Below are positions 16,617-26,145 of a stretch of 64,000 nt of DNA, in pieces (position 1 is the first letter of the stretch; the number at the start of each line of letters is the position of its first letter). Below the pieces are notes generated by a model, which searched no databases, was not told where the DNA came from, and saw only the letters and a list, made by a program, of their open reading frames with translations. Source of the stretch: Pseudolabrys sp. (GTDB lineage: Bacteria > Pseudomonadota > Alphaproteobacteria > Rhizobiales > Xanthobacteraceae); NCBI GenBank assembly GCA_017849615.1, contig JAFIGS010000017.1, positions 496,001 through 560,000 on the forward strand. The letters are read 5' to 3'. The translations under genes were made by a program, and so were the position numbers.

Positions 16617-17075
16617 TCAGTTGTTGCCGGCCGCGAACGAGGACCGCAGCTTGAGCGGGCCCTCTTCGCTCTCGACGCTGGCCGAGCGGGTCGGGCGGCG
16701 CGTGAACTCGCAATAGGCAAAGCCGAGACCCGAGACGGCGCCGCGGAAGGTATATTCGTCCACCTTGGTGACGCGGAAGCAGGGATCGATCGGCAAGCCC
16801 TTCATGGTGGCGCAGACCGAGCCTTCGCGGACATGCAGCGTATTGGCCGGCAGCGTCGCGTAACGCACCTTGCCGGCGCCCTGGAACTGGATCGAGCCGA
16901 CCACCGAGCCGTCATGCAGCACGCGGCCGCGGCCGCGGGTGCCTTCGAAGCAGGTGTAGTTGAAGGTTTTGCCGACGACGAAAGCGCGCGCCTGCTCAGC
17001 CGTCAGCTCTTCGGCCGTAGCCATCGACGGCAGCGCGGCCAACAGGCCGATCACGCACGCACCAACACGCAACAT
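16617..17075 (-). CDS. Secreted hypothetical protein
   Basis: 152 residues from the ATG at 17075, preceded by CGGAGTT; a start at 17105 is also open. A signal peptide (LRVGACVIGLLAALPSMATA) is followed by a mature domain with four cysteines (YTCFEG, SVCATM, DPCFRV, AYCEFT), suggesting two disulfides. FNYTCFEGTRGRGRVLHDG and TFRGAVSGLG recall small periplasmic proteins of unknown function. Not recognised further. Confidence 0.65.
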   Translation of the reverse strand: MLRVGACVIGLLAALPSMATAEELTAEQARAFVVGKTFNYTCFEGTRGRGRVLHDGSVVGSIQFQGAGKVRYATLPANTLHVREGSVCATMKGLPIDPCFRVTKVDEYTFRGAVSGLGFAYCEFTRRPTRSASVESEEGPLKLRSSFAAGNN

Positions 17076-17181
17076 CACGGAACTCCGACGGACGCCACAA
17101 GACAAGTCTAGCGGCGGTTCGCCCGCCGTAAAACATCTTGCGGATTATGCCTAACGATCGTTGGCAAATCCTGAACGGAGT

Positions 17182-18168
17182 TTACCCGATCTTGACCACG
17201 ACGCGACCCCGGACTTGCCCGGCGACGATGGCGGAGGCCACCTCGGGCAGTTCGGACAAACCGATTTCCCTGGTCATCGCGGCCAATTTCTGGCGATCGA
17301 GGTCCGTTTCCAGCCTTTTCCACGCCTCTTCGCGCTTGGCCAGCGGGCACATCACCGAGTCGATACCCAAAAGACACACCCCTCGCAAAATGAAGGGGGC
17401 CACGGACGCTGGCAGATCCATACCACCGGCCAGGCCGCAAGCGGCGACCGCGCCGCCATAGCGGATCATGGACAGAAGGTTGGCGAGCGTCGTGGAACCG
17501 ACGCTGTCGATACCGCCGGCCCAGCGTTCCTTGGCCAGCGCCCTGGGCGTACCGCCTAGCGTGGCGCGCTCGACGATCTCGGCGGCGCCGAGGCTCCTGA
17601 GATAGTCGGCCTGCTCGGGGCGGCCGGTCGTGGCGCTGACCTCGAAGCCGAGCTTCGACAGGATCGCGACCGCCACCGAGCCGACGCCGCCGGCCGCGCC
17701 GGTGACGGCGATGGGCCCGCTCGCGGGCGTGAGGCCGTGCTTCTCCAGCGCCATGACGCAGAGCATCGCGGTGTAGCCGGCGGTGCCGATGGCCATGGCA
17801 TCGTGCGTCGAGATATTGGCCGGCAGGCGCACCAGCCAGTCGCCCTTCACGCGCGCCTTTTCGGCGTAAGCGCCGAGATGGGTTTCGCCCAGACCCCAGC
17901 CATTGAGGATGACCTTGTCACCGGCCTTCCACTTGGGGTGGCTCGAGGTCTCAACGGTGCCGGCGAAGTCGACGCCCGCGATCATCGGGAAACGGCGCAC
18001 CACCGGCGCCTTGCCGGTCAGAGCAAGACCGTCCTTGTAGTTGACCGTGGAATATTCGACGCGGACGGTCACATCGCCGTCCATCAGGTTCGCCTCGTCG
18101 AAATCGGCGAGCGCGGCCTTGGTGCCGCCCTCGGTCTTCTCGATCACCATCGCCTTGAACGTCGTCAC
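17182..18168 (-). CDS. acuI: Acrylyl-CoA reductase-like MDR oxidoreductase (AcuI/YhdH)
   Basis: 328 residues of the zinc-free medium-chain dehydrogenase type. N-terminal substrate domain with STVNYKDGLALTGKAP (about 40-55) and PMIAGVDFAGTVE. Rossmann motif VTGAAGGVGSVAVAIL (about 153-168) for NADPH. AcuI reduces acryloyl-CoA to propionyl-CoA, detoxifying acrylate. The YhdH/YhfP family label is firm; AcuI activity is inferred. It lies 81 bases after an MFS gene on the same strand. Confidence 0.88.
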   Translation of the reverse strand: MTTFKAMVIEKTEGGTKAALADFDEANLMDGDVTVRVEYSTVNYKDGLALTGKAPVVRRFPMIAGVDFAGTVETSSHPKWKAGDKVILNGWGLGETHLGAYAEKARVKGDWLVRLPANISTHDAMAIGTAGYTAMLCVMALEKHGLTPASGPIAVTGAAGGVGSVAVAILSKLGFEVSATTGRPEQADYLRSLGAAEIVERATLGGTPRALAKERWAGGIDSVGSTTLANLLSMIRYGGAVAACGLAGGMDLPASVAPFILRGVCLLGIDSVMCPLAKREEAWKRLETDLDRQKLAAMTREIGLSELPEVASAIVAGQVRGRVVVKIG

Positions 18169-18249
18169 ACCGGCCTCGCTTCGTTTTGGATTTCGAGGCG
18201 GGTTTTCGCGCGCTCAGGCGGCGCGCGCAACTGTTTTGCGCGCCCGGCC

Positions 18250-19500
18250 CTACGCCGCCGCGGGGATCAGCGGCCGCGCCACCGGCTTTTCCACGATCGG
18301 CAGATTGATGATGGCCGAGGCCACGCCGAAGAACACGCTGAGCCACCACACCGGGTTGTAGCTCTGGAAATACTCGAAGGCGAGACCGCCGAGCAGCACG
18401 CCGAGGAAGCCGCCGACCTGGTGGCTGAAGAAGACGATGCCGAACAGCATGGCAAGCCAGCGCGTACCGAACATCACCGCCACCAGCGCCGAGGTCGGCG
18501 GCACCGTGGAGAGCCAGAGCAGTCCCTGGGTCGCGCCGAAGATCAGCGTCGTCACCGGCGTAATCGGCAGCAGAACGAAGGCGGCGATGGAAACGGCGCG
18601 GCCGAAATAGATCGCCGACAGGATGAAACGCTTGGGCACCCGGGAGCCGAGATAGCCGGACGTGATCGAGCCGATGATGTTGAACAGGCCGATGGCCGCC
18701 ATCGTGTAACCGCCGACCTCGGCCGAAATGCCGCGATCGTTCAAATAGGCCGGCAGATGCACCGTGGTGAAAGCAAGCTGGAAGCCGCAGGTGAAGAATC
18801 CGAGCACCAGCAGGATGTAGCTGCGGTGACCGAAGGCTTCGGTCAGCGCCTGCCGGTAGGATTGTGCCGGTGCGGCCGCGCCGGCGGCGGCGGCCTTGCG
18901 CGGCGTCGCCAGCACGATCGACAACGGCAAGATCACCAGCATCAACGCGGCGAACACCGTCAACGCCATCATCCAGCCCTGCTTGTCCGGCCCGATCAGC
19001 GCCACGGCGAGCGGCGAAAACAGGAACTGTCCGAACGAGCCGGCCGCGGTGCCAAGGCCGAAGGCGGTCGAGCGCCACTGCTCGGGCAACAGCTTGCCGA
19101 AGGCGCCAACGACGATGGTGAAGGAACAACCCGACAGGCCGAAGCCGATCAGCACACCGGCCGACAGGGTGAGCGTGGTCGGCGTCGTCGAATGAGCCAT
19201 CAGGAACAGGCCGGCGGCATAGAGCACAGAACCGGCGATCAGCACGCGCGGCGCGCCGTAACGATCGGCCATGGCGCCGGCAAAGGGCTGACCGACACCC
19301 CACAGCAGATTTTGCACCGCCAGGGCGAAGGCGAAGACATCGCGGCCCCAGTTGTGAAGCTGCGACATCGGCGTGAGGAAGAAACCGAGCGACGAACGCG
19401 GGCCGAAGCCGAGCAAGGCGATGATACAGCCGCAGACGATGATGACGGCGGGCGTCCGCCAGCCAATCGACGGCGTCGCGCTGGCGCTCTGGGTGGACAT
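18250..19500 (-). CDS. MFS transporter
   Basis: 416 residues from the ATG at 19500, with GGAG upstream. About twelve hydrophobic helices in two halves of six; the loop between helices 2 and 3 contains GQPFAGAMADRYGAPRVL, the G-x3-D-R/K-x-G pattern of the major facilitator superfamily. A cytoplasmic loop near the middle is rich in Ala and Arg. The substrate is unknown; the downstream acuI-like gene hints at an organic acid, as an inference only. Confidence 0.88.
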   Translation of the reverse strand: MSTQSASATPSIGWRTPAVIIVCGCIIALLGFGPRSSLGFFLTPMSQLHNWGRDVFAFALAVQNLLWGVGQPFAGAMADRYGAPRVLIAGSVLYAAGLFLMAHSTTPTTLTLSAGVLIGFGLSGCSFTIVVGAFGKLLPEQWRSTAFGLGTAAGSFGQFLFSPLAVALIGPDKQGWMMALTVFAALMLVILPLSIVLATPRKAAAAGAAAPAQSYRQALTEAFGHRSYILLVLGFFTCGFQLAFTTVHLPAYLNDRGISAEVGGYTMAAIGLFNIIGSITSGYLGSRVPKRFILSAIYFGRAVSIAAFVLLPITPVTTLIFGATQGLLWLSTVPPTSALVAVMFGTRWLAMLFGIVFFSHQVGGFLGVLLGGLAFEYFQSYNPVWWLSVFFGVASAIINLPIVEKPVARPLIPAAA

Positions 19501-19678
19501 TCGGGTCGCTCCGGCAAACGTCAGGGGCCTGCGGCCCATCGCCGCCAGCCGAGAGCCGGACCATAATTACATGCCTGCGCCGTCCCTAGCGAAAAGAACT
19601 GATCAAAGCCATTTGCGGCGCGCATGGCTCCACGGAAATCCTTGGGGATTTTGCCGCCGCCCTGCCCGCGCCGGCCGG

Positions 19679-20929
19679 CTAGCGGCCGGCGTTACCGTAA
19701 ATCCTGGTCAGGTTGCGGGCTTCCTGAAGGGTGAACTTCGGATCGCCCCAGCTTGGCTGCGCGGCGCCGTCGCCCCAGTTGCGCGGACGGTAGAAAATAA
19801 GACCGCCCAGTTTGTCCATCTTCCGCATTTCCGGAACCCAGTTCGGCCGCGCCCAGTCGTCGTGATAATGCGTCGACTTGTCCACGTCCGGCATCCACAG
19901 CTTGCCGTCGAGCGAATCCCGGGCAATGCGCATGGCGCGGTCGTAAGGCTCCGGCTCCTTGATCGCCTTCGACTTGCCGTCGCAGGCGAAGGTGAACTGA
20001 CAGGCCAGGTGACGGTGCTTGTTCTGATAGACCACGCCGCAGACGTCGTTCGGATAATACGGCGAGAACACGCGGTTGAGGACGACCTGGGCGACCCCGA
20101 TCTGCGCCGTCACGGGTTCATCGCGGGCCTCGAAATAGATCGCGGTGGCGAGGCACTTTTCCGCCTGCGTGCGCTTCACACCGGACAATGACAGCCGTTC
20201 CGCCGGAGATCGCGGCCGCTGATCCGGGCCGGTGACGACACCCTTGGACGCGACGCTGGTGCCTTCATCGACCTTGATGTCGCTGTTCGGCGGCGAGAGC
20301 GCCGACATTTTCACATCGGGATCGCCGGAAGCCACCACCACCGGCGCGCTGCCCGGCGCCCAGGGCGACAACCGTTTCTTCTCGCCGGCCATCAATTGAC
20401 CGCCGAAGAACACGTCGTCGCTGGAATAAAGTTCAAGCTGCGGACCGTCGTCCTTGCGTTTGAGATCGATCGGCGGCTTGCCGTCGGATTCGATCGCGGC
20501 CAGCGCCGGCATGGGCGGCATCGGCGCGCGCGCGCGCGACCACAGCGAGTCGCGTTTGCTGGCGCGATTCACGCTCGGGAACCGGAACGGCGCGTTCGGG
20601 TCGCGCCAGGGTTCCGCCGCGATGTCGCGCGTCACGTCGTTCGGATCGAGGCTGGCGAGCGTGTAGGCCAGCGGCTGCGGAATCGCGGTTCCGACCGGCC
20701 GCGGCATTGAGAACATCGCCGCATGAATGGTGCCGAATGGCGAAGCAATCAGATGCTCGCGCGCGCGCTCGGCGACACCCGGCTGCCGCGTCAGCAGCGA
20801 GGCCAGATCCTGGTAACCGATGGACGTCGGCAGAACGGCCATGGCTGCAACGGCGCAGCCGAGGAGCCGGACCCTTCTCCAAGCGCCATAACGCCGGCGC
20901 GTTCCGTTGTTGAGCCTACGCGACGCCAC
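19679..20929 (-). CDS. Cell wall hydrolase, SleB-like
   Basis: 416 residues. The N-terminus is basic and then hydrophobic (LLGCAVAAMAVLPTSIGYQ), a signal or anchor. A long, low-complexity middle follows. The C-terminal ~135 residues (from about 275) form the Hydrolase_2/SleB domain: CLATAIYFEARDEPVTAQIG with the catalytic Glu, QVVLNRVFSPYYPNDVCGVVYQ, CQFTFACDG, and DKSTHYHDDWARPNW. It should cleave peptidoglycan in the periplasm. No sporulation genes are nearby, as expected in this group. Confidence 0.88.
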   Translation of the reverse strand: MASRRLNNGTRRRYGAWRRVRLLGCAVAAMAVLPTSIGYQDLASLLTRQPGVAERAREHLIASPFGTIHAAMFSMPRPVGTAIPQPLAYTLASLDPNDVTRDIAAEPWRDPNAPFRFPSVNRASKRDSLWSRARAPMPPMPALAAIESDGKPPIDLKRKDDGPQLELYSSDDVFFGGQLMAGEKKRLSPWAPGSAPVVVASGDPDVKMSALSPPNSDIKVDEGTSVASKGVVTGPDQRPRSPAERLSLSGVKRTQAEKCLATAIYFEARDEPVTAQIGVAQVVLNRVFSPYYPNDVCGVVYQNKHRHLACQFTFACDGKSKAIKEPEPYDRAMRIARDSLDGKLWMPDVDKSTHYHDDWARPNWVPEMRKMDKLGGLIFYRPRNWGDGAAQPSWGDPKFTLQEARNLTRIYGNAGR

Positions 20930-21112
20930 GCAACGTCCTCAATCACATTAGTCACCCGTGAATGAGACAATGCGACGGTTTCGTTATTGTCCGGTTAACC
21001 TTGCCCGCGCGTTAACGCCGCGCACGTATCCGCGGCTCTGAAAGATTCTATTAACCGAATTGAAATCCGCGCTCCTCATAATCAGGTACCGTGCGCATCA
21101 TCGCGGGGCCTC

Positions 21113-22474
21113 ATGGACCTCCTCTCGCTCGTGACGACCTTCGGCGGCCAGGCGGTCTTTGCCAAGATCAGCATCGCTCTGCTGATCCTTGCCGCCGTCG
21201 TCTACCGGCGCCAGCGCGCGCGACACCGGCACTTGTCGATCGGCCTCGATAACATGTCGCAGGGGCTGTGCATGTTCGACAGCCGCGGCCGCGTCGTCAT
21301 CAGCAACCGCCGCTACCTTGAGATGTACCGGCTGCCCGAGACCGTGAAACCCGGCCTGTCGCTGCGCGACCTGATGGTCGAACGGCAGAAAACGGGCCTG
21401 TTCAAGGGCGACATCGACGCCTATTGCGCCGACATTCTGGCGCGGGTGCGCGACGCCAAGGACCAGGGCACCAAGGATGCGGGCGCCTATGTACAGGCCA
21501 GTGACGGCCGCATCGTGCTCGCCCGCAACGAAGCGCTGGCCGCCGGCGGCTGGGTTTCGACACACGAAGACGTCACCGAGCAGCGCCAGGCCGAACTGGA
21601 GCGCGCCGCCAGCCGCGACACCGAAAAGCGCCGCGCCCTCATCGACGGCGCCATCGCCGCCTTTCGTCCGGCGGCTGAAGCGCTGCTGCTGCGCGTGGGC
21701 GGCGGCGCCGCCGCGATGCGCAGCTCGGCCGACGCGCTGTTCGAAGCTTCCGCCAAGACCTCGCAATGCGCCGACAGCGCCGCGCGGGCCTTCAACGAGG
21801 CCAGCGCCAATGTCGAAACCGCGGCGATCGCCGCCGAGGAACTGTCGCAATCGATCGCCGAGATCAACCGGCAGCTCAGCCACACCAGCAACGTCGTGAA
21901 ACTGGCGACCGACGAAGCCAGCGCCACCGACACCGAGATCGGCCAACTCGCCGACGGCGCGCAGAAGATCGGCGATGTGGTCAAGCTGATCGGCGACATT
22001 GCGGGGCAGACCAATCTTCTGGCGCTCAACGCCACCATCGAAGCCGCGCGCGCCGGGGAGGCCGGCCGCGGCTTTGCCGTCGTCGCCTCGGAGGTCAAAT
22101 CGCTGGCGGTGCAAACCGCGAAGGCGACGGAGGAAATCGCCGGCCACATCCTCGCCGTCCAGGACTCCACCGGCGGGGCGATCGAGGCGATCCGCAGGAT
22201 TTCCGAGCGCATGAACGAGATCAACCGCTACACCGCGGCGGTGGCCGGCGCCGTCGAGCAGCAGAGCGCCGCGACGGCGGAGATTTCGCAGAACGTCGCC
22301 GGCGCGGCGCAGGGCTCCGGCCATGTCGTCGAGGTGACCGGCGAAGTCGTCGCCGCGGCGGACGAGACCCGCGCGTCGGCCGAGGTCGTGCGCGCCACCT
22401 CGCAGAATGTCGAAACCGCGGTCGGCAATCTGCGGCTCGAGGTCGAGGACTTCCTCAAGAAAGTCGCGGTCTAG
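21113..22474 (+). CDS. PAS-containing methyl-accepting chemotaxis protein
   Basis: 453 residues. One N-terminal membrane helix ([17 protein letters not shown], about 15-31), then a PAS domain (about 45-155: [29 protein letters not shown]). A signalling domain covers about 180-450. The tip sequence that contacts CheW/CheA is intact: [20 protein letters not shown] followed by [19 protein letters not shown]. No periplasmic sensor is present, so it probably senses an internal or redox signal through PAS. No che genes lie in the window. Confidence 0.9.
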   Translation: MDLLSLVTTFGGQAVFAKISIALLILAAVVYRRQRARHRHLSIGLDNMSQGLCMFDSRGRVVISNRRYLEMYRLPETVKPGLSLRDLMVERQKTGLFKGDIDAYCADILARVRDAKDQGTKDAGAYVQASDGRIVLARNEALAAGGWVSTHEDVTEQRQAELERAASRDTEKRRALIDGAIAAFRPAAEALLLRVGGGAAAMRSSADALFEASAKTSQCADSAARAFNEASANVETAAIAAEELSQSIAEINRQLSHTSNVVKLATDEASATDTEIGQLADGAQKIGDVVKLIGDIAGQTNLLALNATIEAARAGEAGRGFAVVASEVKSLAVQTAKATEEIAGHILAVQDSTGGAIEAIRRISERMNEINRYTAAVAGAVEQQSAATAEISQNVAGAAQGSGHVVEVTGEVVAAADETRASAEVVRATSQNVETAVGNLRLEVEDFLKKVAV

Positions 22475-22477
22475 CCG

Positions 22478-22744
22478 CTACTCCAGCCCGGCGCCGGTGC
22501 GCAGGACCAGGAACAAACCGACCGCCAGCGCGAAGCCGCAGATGCGCTGCGTCATGGTGAGCGGCGGACCGTATTCGAAACCGCGGACAGACATCACGCC
22601 GGTTTCGAAGATCGCGATCGCGACCAGGATCCAGAAATACGGAGACACGGCGAAACCGCGGCTGCCCGGCACGTAGATATACAGCGCGCCGGCCGCGGCG
22701 CCGATGACGAGCGCGAAGCCGTAGAAAATCCAATCCAGCCTCAT
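22478..22744 (-). CDS. Small membrane protein
   Basis: 88 residues from the ATG at 22744. Three hydrophobic stretches: WIFYGFALVIGAAAGALYIY, PYFWILVAIAIFETGVMSV and ICGFALAVGLFLVLRTGAG. No known motif. It sits 34 bases past the end of ppdK-side sequence on the same strand and converges with the chemoreceptor gene. Function unknown. Confidence 0.7.
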   Translation of the reverse strand: MRLDWIFYGFALVIGAAAGALYIYVPGSRGFAVSPYFWILVAIAIFETGVMSVRGFEYGPPLTMTQRICGFALAVGLFLVLRTGAGLE

Positions 22745-22778
22745 GACTTCGCGCCCCCCGGCTTGTTGCTGTCTGGCG

Positions 22779-25640
22779 TCAGGCCTGGCTTGCCGCCGTC
22801 TTGCCCAGCGCGGCCTGCGCCGCGGCGAGGCGTGCGATCGGCACACGGAACGGCGAGCACGACACGTAGTCGAGCTTGGCCTCGTGGCAGAACGCGACCG
22901 ACGACGGATCGCCGCCATGTTCGCCGCAGATGCCGACCTTGAGCTTCGGGCGCACCTTGCGGCCGCGCTCGACGCCTATCCTGACGAGTTCGCCGACGCC
23001 CTGCTGATCGATCGATACGAACGGATCGGCCGGCAGGATGCCGCGCGCGGTGTAGATGCCGAGGAAGCTCGCGGCGTCGTCGCGCGAAATGCCGAACGTA
23101 GTCTGCGTCAGATCGTTGGTGCCGAACGAGAAGAACTCGGCCGACTCCGCGATCTCGCCGGCCATCAGCGAGGCGCGCGGCAATTCGATCATGGTGCCGA
23201 CATCGTAAGTCAGTTTCGCGCCGGTTTCCTTCTGCACGGCATCGGCCATGGCATCGATGCGCGCCTTGACGAGATCGAGCTCGGCCTTGGTCGCGATCAG
23301 CGGCACCATGACTTCCGGCACGACCTTCTTGCCGGTGCGCTTGGTGACGTCGGCGGCGGCCTCGAAGATGGCACGCGCCTGCATCTCGGCGATTTCCGGA
23401 TAGGCGATGGCAATGCGGCACCCGCGGAAGCCGAGCATCGGATTGAACTCGGCGAGCTCGCGGGCGCGATCGGCGATCTTCCGCGCATCGACGCCCATCG
23501 CGGCGGCGACCTCGGCAATTTCCTCCTCGCCATGCGGCAGGAACTCGTGCAGCGGCGGATCGAGCAGACGGATCGTCACCGGACGGCCATCCATGATCTC
23601 GAACAGCTCGGCGAAGTCGCCGCGCTGCATCGGCAGCAATCTGGCGAGCGCGGCGCGGCGCGCCTTCTCCTCGTCGGCGAGGATCATCTCGCGCACCGCC
23701 TGGATGCGTTCCTCGTCGAAGAACATATGCTCGGTACGGCACAGGCCGATGCCTTCGGCACCGAAACGGATCGCCGCCTTGGCGTCGGTCGGCGTGTCGG
23801 CATTGGCGCGGACGCCAAGCTTGCGCACCTTGTCGGCCCAGCCGATCAACGTCGAGAACTCGCCGGACAATTGCGGCTCGATCATCGACACCTTGCCTTC
23901 CAGCACCTGGCCGGTGGAGCCGTCGATGGTGATGTCATCGCCCTTCTTGAAGGTCTTGCCGCCGGCGGTCATGGTGCCGGCGTTGTAATCGACGCGGATC
24001 TGGCCGGCGCCGGAAACGCAGGGCTTGCCCATGCCGCGCGCCACCACGGCGGCGTGCGAGGTCATGCCGCCGCGCGTCGTGAGGATGCCTTCGGCGGCGT
24101 GCATGCCGTGAATGTCTTCCGGCGAGGTCTCGACGCGCACGAGGACAACCTTGCGGCCGTCGGCCTTGAGCTGCGCCGCTTCATCCGACGAGAACACGAT
24201 CTCACCGGACGCCGCGCCGGGCGAGGCCGGCAGGCCGGTGGCCAGCACATGACGCTCCGCCTTCGGATCGAGCGTCGGATGCAGCAACTGGTCGAGCGAC
24301 AAGGGATCGACGCGCAGCACCGCCTCGTTCTTCGAGATCAGGCCTTCATTGGCGAGCTCGACTGCGATGCGCAGCGAGGCCTTGGCCGTGCGCTTGCCCG
24401 AGCGGGTCTGCAGCATCCAAAGCTTGCCCTGCTCGACCGTGAACTCGAGGTCCTGCATGTCGCGGTAATGCTTCTCGAGCTTGTTGTAGATGCGCGTCAG
24501 CTCCTTGTAGGCGTCGGGCAGCACCGCCTCCATCGACGGCTTGTCGGAGCCGGCTTCCTTGCGCGCGTCCTCGGAAATCTCCTGCGGCGTGCGGATGCCG
24601 GCGACGACATCCTCGCCCTGCGCGTTGACGAGGAATTCGCCGTACAGCTTCTTCTCGCCGGTCGATGGATTGCGCGTGAAGGCAACGCCGGTGGCGGAGG
24701 TGTCGCCCATGTTGCCGAACACCATGGCCTGCACGTTGACCGCGGTGCCCCAGCTTTCCGGAATCGAATGCAGGCGGCGATAGGTCTTGGCGCGCTGGTT
24801 CATCCACGAGCCGAACACGGCGCCGATGGCGCCCCAGAGCTGCTCGTGCGGATCCTGCGGGAAGTCGCGGCCGAGCTCCTGCTTGACGCGCGCCTTGTAG
24901 CGCTCGACGAGCTGCGCCCAGTCGTCGGCGGTCAGATCGGTGTCGAGGGAGTAGCCCTGCTTCTCCTTGTGCATGTCGAGGATCTCCTCGAAATGCTCAT
25001 GGCCGACGCCGAGCACGACATCGGAATACATGGTGATGAAGCGGCGGTAGCTGTCGAAGGCGAAGCGGCGGTCGCCGGACTTCGCGGCGAGCGCCTCGAC
25101 GGTCAGATCGTTGAGGCCGAGATTGAGCACGGTGTCCATCATGCCCGGCATCGAGGCGCGGGCGCCCGAGCGCACCGAGACGAGCAGCGGATTGGCGCGA
25201 TCGCCGAACACCTTGCCGGTGATCCGGCCGACTTGCGTGAGCGCCTTCTCGACCTGGTCCTTCAGCGCCGCCGGATATTTTTCGCCGTTGGCGTAATAGT
25301 AAACGCAGACCTCGGTGGTGATGGTGAAGCCCGGGGGGACCGGCAGGCCGAGATTGGCCATTTCGGCGAGGTTGGCGCCCTTGCCGCCGAGGAGATTCTT
25401 CATCTCCGACCTGCCCTCGGCCTTGCCGCCGCCGAAGGCGTAGACCCACTTCCCTTTGGCCGGCGCGAGCGCCGGCTTGCCTTTGGCCGGCGCGAGCGCC
25501 GGCTTGCCCTTGGCCGCGACCTTCTTGGTCACAGCCCTCTTGGCCACGGGTTTCTTCACTGCGGCTTTTTTGGCCGCAGCCTTTTTGGGGGCGGATTTAG
25601 TGGATTTCGCGCCGGCGCGCGGAGCCTTGCGTTTCGCCAT
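22779..25640 (-). CDS. ppdK: Pyruvate, phosphate dikinase with a Lys/Ala-rich N-terminal tail
   Basis: 953 residues. Interconverts pyruvate, ATP and phosphate with PEP, AMP and pyrophosphate. From about residue 65 the ATP-grasp domain starts (WVYAFGGGKAEGRSEMKNLL). The swivelling phosphohistidine domain has TRGGMTSHAAVVARGMGKPC, and the C-terminal PEP/pyruvate barrel has VGICGEHGGDPSSVAF with the catalytic cysteine. Unusually, residues 1-64 form a histone H1-like basic tail (KKAAAKKAAVKKPVAKR) containing a perfect two-copy repeat of KGKPALAPA. Its role in gluconeogenesis or glycolysis is typical for the group. glyS and glyQ lie further upstream. Confidence 0.95.
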   Translation of the reverse strand: MAKRKAPRAGAKSTKSAPKKAAAKKAAVKKPVAKRAVTKKVAAKGKPALAPAKGKPALAPAKGKWVYAFGGGKAEGRSEMKNLLGGKGANLAEMANLGLPVPPGFTITTEVCVYYYANGEKYPAALKDQVEKALTQVGRITGKVFGDRANPLLVSVRSGARASMPGMMDTVLNLGLNDLTVEALAAKSGDRRFAFDSYRRFITMYSDVVLGVGHEHFEEILDMHKEKQGYSLDTDLTADDWAQLVERYKARVKQELGRDFPQDPHEQLWGAIGAVFGSWMNQRAKTYRRLHSIPESWGTAVNVQAMVFGNMGDTSATGVAFTRNPSTGEKKLYGEFLVNAQGEDVVAGIRTPQEISEDARKEAGSDKPSMEAVLPDAYKELTRIYNKLEKHYRDMQDLEFTVEQGKLWMLQTRSGKRTAKASLRIAVELANEGLISKNEAVLRVDPLSLDQLLHPTLDPKAERHVLATGLPASPGAASGEIVFSSDEAAQLKADGRKVVLVRVETSPEDIHGMHAAEGILTTRGGMTSHAAVVARGMGKPCVSGAGQIRVDYNAGTMTAGGKTFKKGDDITIDGSTGQVLEGKVSMIEPQLSGEFSTLIGWADKVRKLGVRANADTPTDAKAAIRFGAEGIGLCRTEHMFFDEERIQAVREMILADEEKARRAALARLLPMQRGDFAELFEIMDGRPVTIRLLDPPLHEFLPHGEEEIAEVAAAMGVDARKIADRARELAEFNPMLGFRGCRIAIAYPEIAEMQARAIFEAAADVTKRTGKKVVPEVMVPLIATKAELDLVKARIDAMADAVQKETGAKLTYDVGTMIELPRASLMAGEIAESAEFFSFGTNDLTQTTFGISRDDAASFLGIYTARGILPADPFVSIDQQGVGELVRIGVERGRKVRPKLKVGICGEHGGDPSSVAFCHEAKLDYVSCSPFRVPIARLAAAQAALGKTAASQA
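25453..25506. repeat. Two perfect 27-bp tandem repeats inside ppdK
   Basis: Units 25453-25479 and 25480-25506 are identical and encode KGKPALAPA twice in the basic N-terminal tail of PpdK. A decayed third unit (CCCTTGGCCGCG) follows at 25507. Units are a multiple of three, so copy changes keep the frame. Confidence 0.9.
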
Positions 25641-25753
25641 CTCGGAGGTCTGGTCCTGGATCGGGGTAAAAGGATGGAACCCGGGGCCGTCAAATCACGC
25701 CACATGCTGCAGTGCAAGCCCGCAAAGTTCCGGTACCAGGCAGGTCTTTCGAC

Positions 25754-25897
25754 CTAGCGGAACACGCCGAGGCCGATGAGGCCGATGACGATCAGATAGG
25801 CGGCGACGATGTAGTTCAGCAGCCGCGGCACGAGCAGGATGAGAATGCCGGCCAGAAGCGCGACAATGGGCTGAAGATGGGCGATGCCGATGACCAT
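25754..25897 (-). CDS. DUF3096 small membrane protein
   Basis: 47 residues from the ATG at 25897, with AAAGGA upstream. Nearly all hydrophobic: QPIVALLAGILILLVPRLLN and then YIVAAYLIVIGLIGLG, giving two membrane helices. This is the usual length and pattern of the DUF3096 family, whose function is unknown. It lies upstream of ppdK on the same strand, about 110 bases away. Confidence 0.82.
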   Translation of the reverse strand: MVIGIAHLQPIVALLAGILILLVPRLLNYIVAAYLIVIGLIGLGVFR

Positions 25898-26010
25898 GGG
25901 GAGAATCCTTTGACGGTACAGGAGGACGGAACCTAAAACGGATGAGCCGGGCGTGGGTTCCAATCGCGCCGTCGTCCACATCTCGTTCGTGGCGACGCTG
26001 GACGTCATTT

Positions 26011-26123
26011 CCCGTCATTCCGGGGCGCGAACGAAGTGAGCGAACCCGGAATTCATATCCCCTGCGCTGCGGAGTATGGATTCCGGGCTCGCGGCCTTTG
26101 CGGCCGCGCCGCGGAATGACGGG
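26011..26123. repeat. Palindromic intergenic repeat, copy A
   Basis: Outer arms CCCGTCATTCC (26011-26021) and GGAATGACGGG (26113-26123) are perfect inverted repeats. An inner pair is GGAATTCAT and ATGGATTCC around CCCCTGCGCTGCGG. The same plan recurs at 33849, 44994 and 48161. This copy and the 44994 copy share the ATATCCCCTG core. Not coding. Confidence 0.85.
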
Positions 26124-26145
26124 TGAGATTCAGCTGTCAAACAAC

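Noticed and set aside
17737..19566. A 609-codon frame opposite acuI and the MFS gene
   Set aside because: Spans two real genes on the other strand and is made of low-complexity Arg/Gly/His.
20930..21112. CtrA box upstream of the chemoreceptor gene
   Set aside because: TTAA words occur, but not with 7-base spacing.
22743..25757. A 1004-codon open frame on the plus strand opposite ppdK
   Set aside because: It lies wholly antisense to a clear enzyme gene, its product is Arg/His/Ala/Gly-rich with no domain, and long antisense frames are common in GC-rich DNA.
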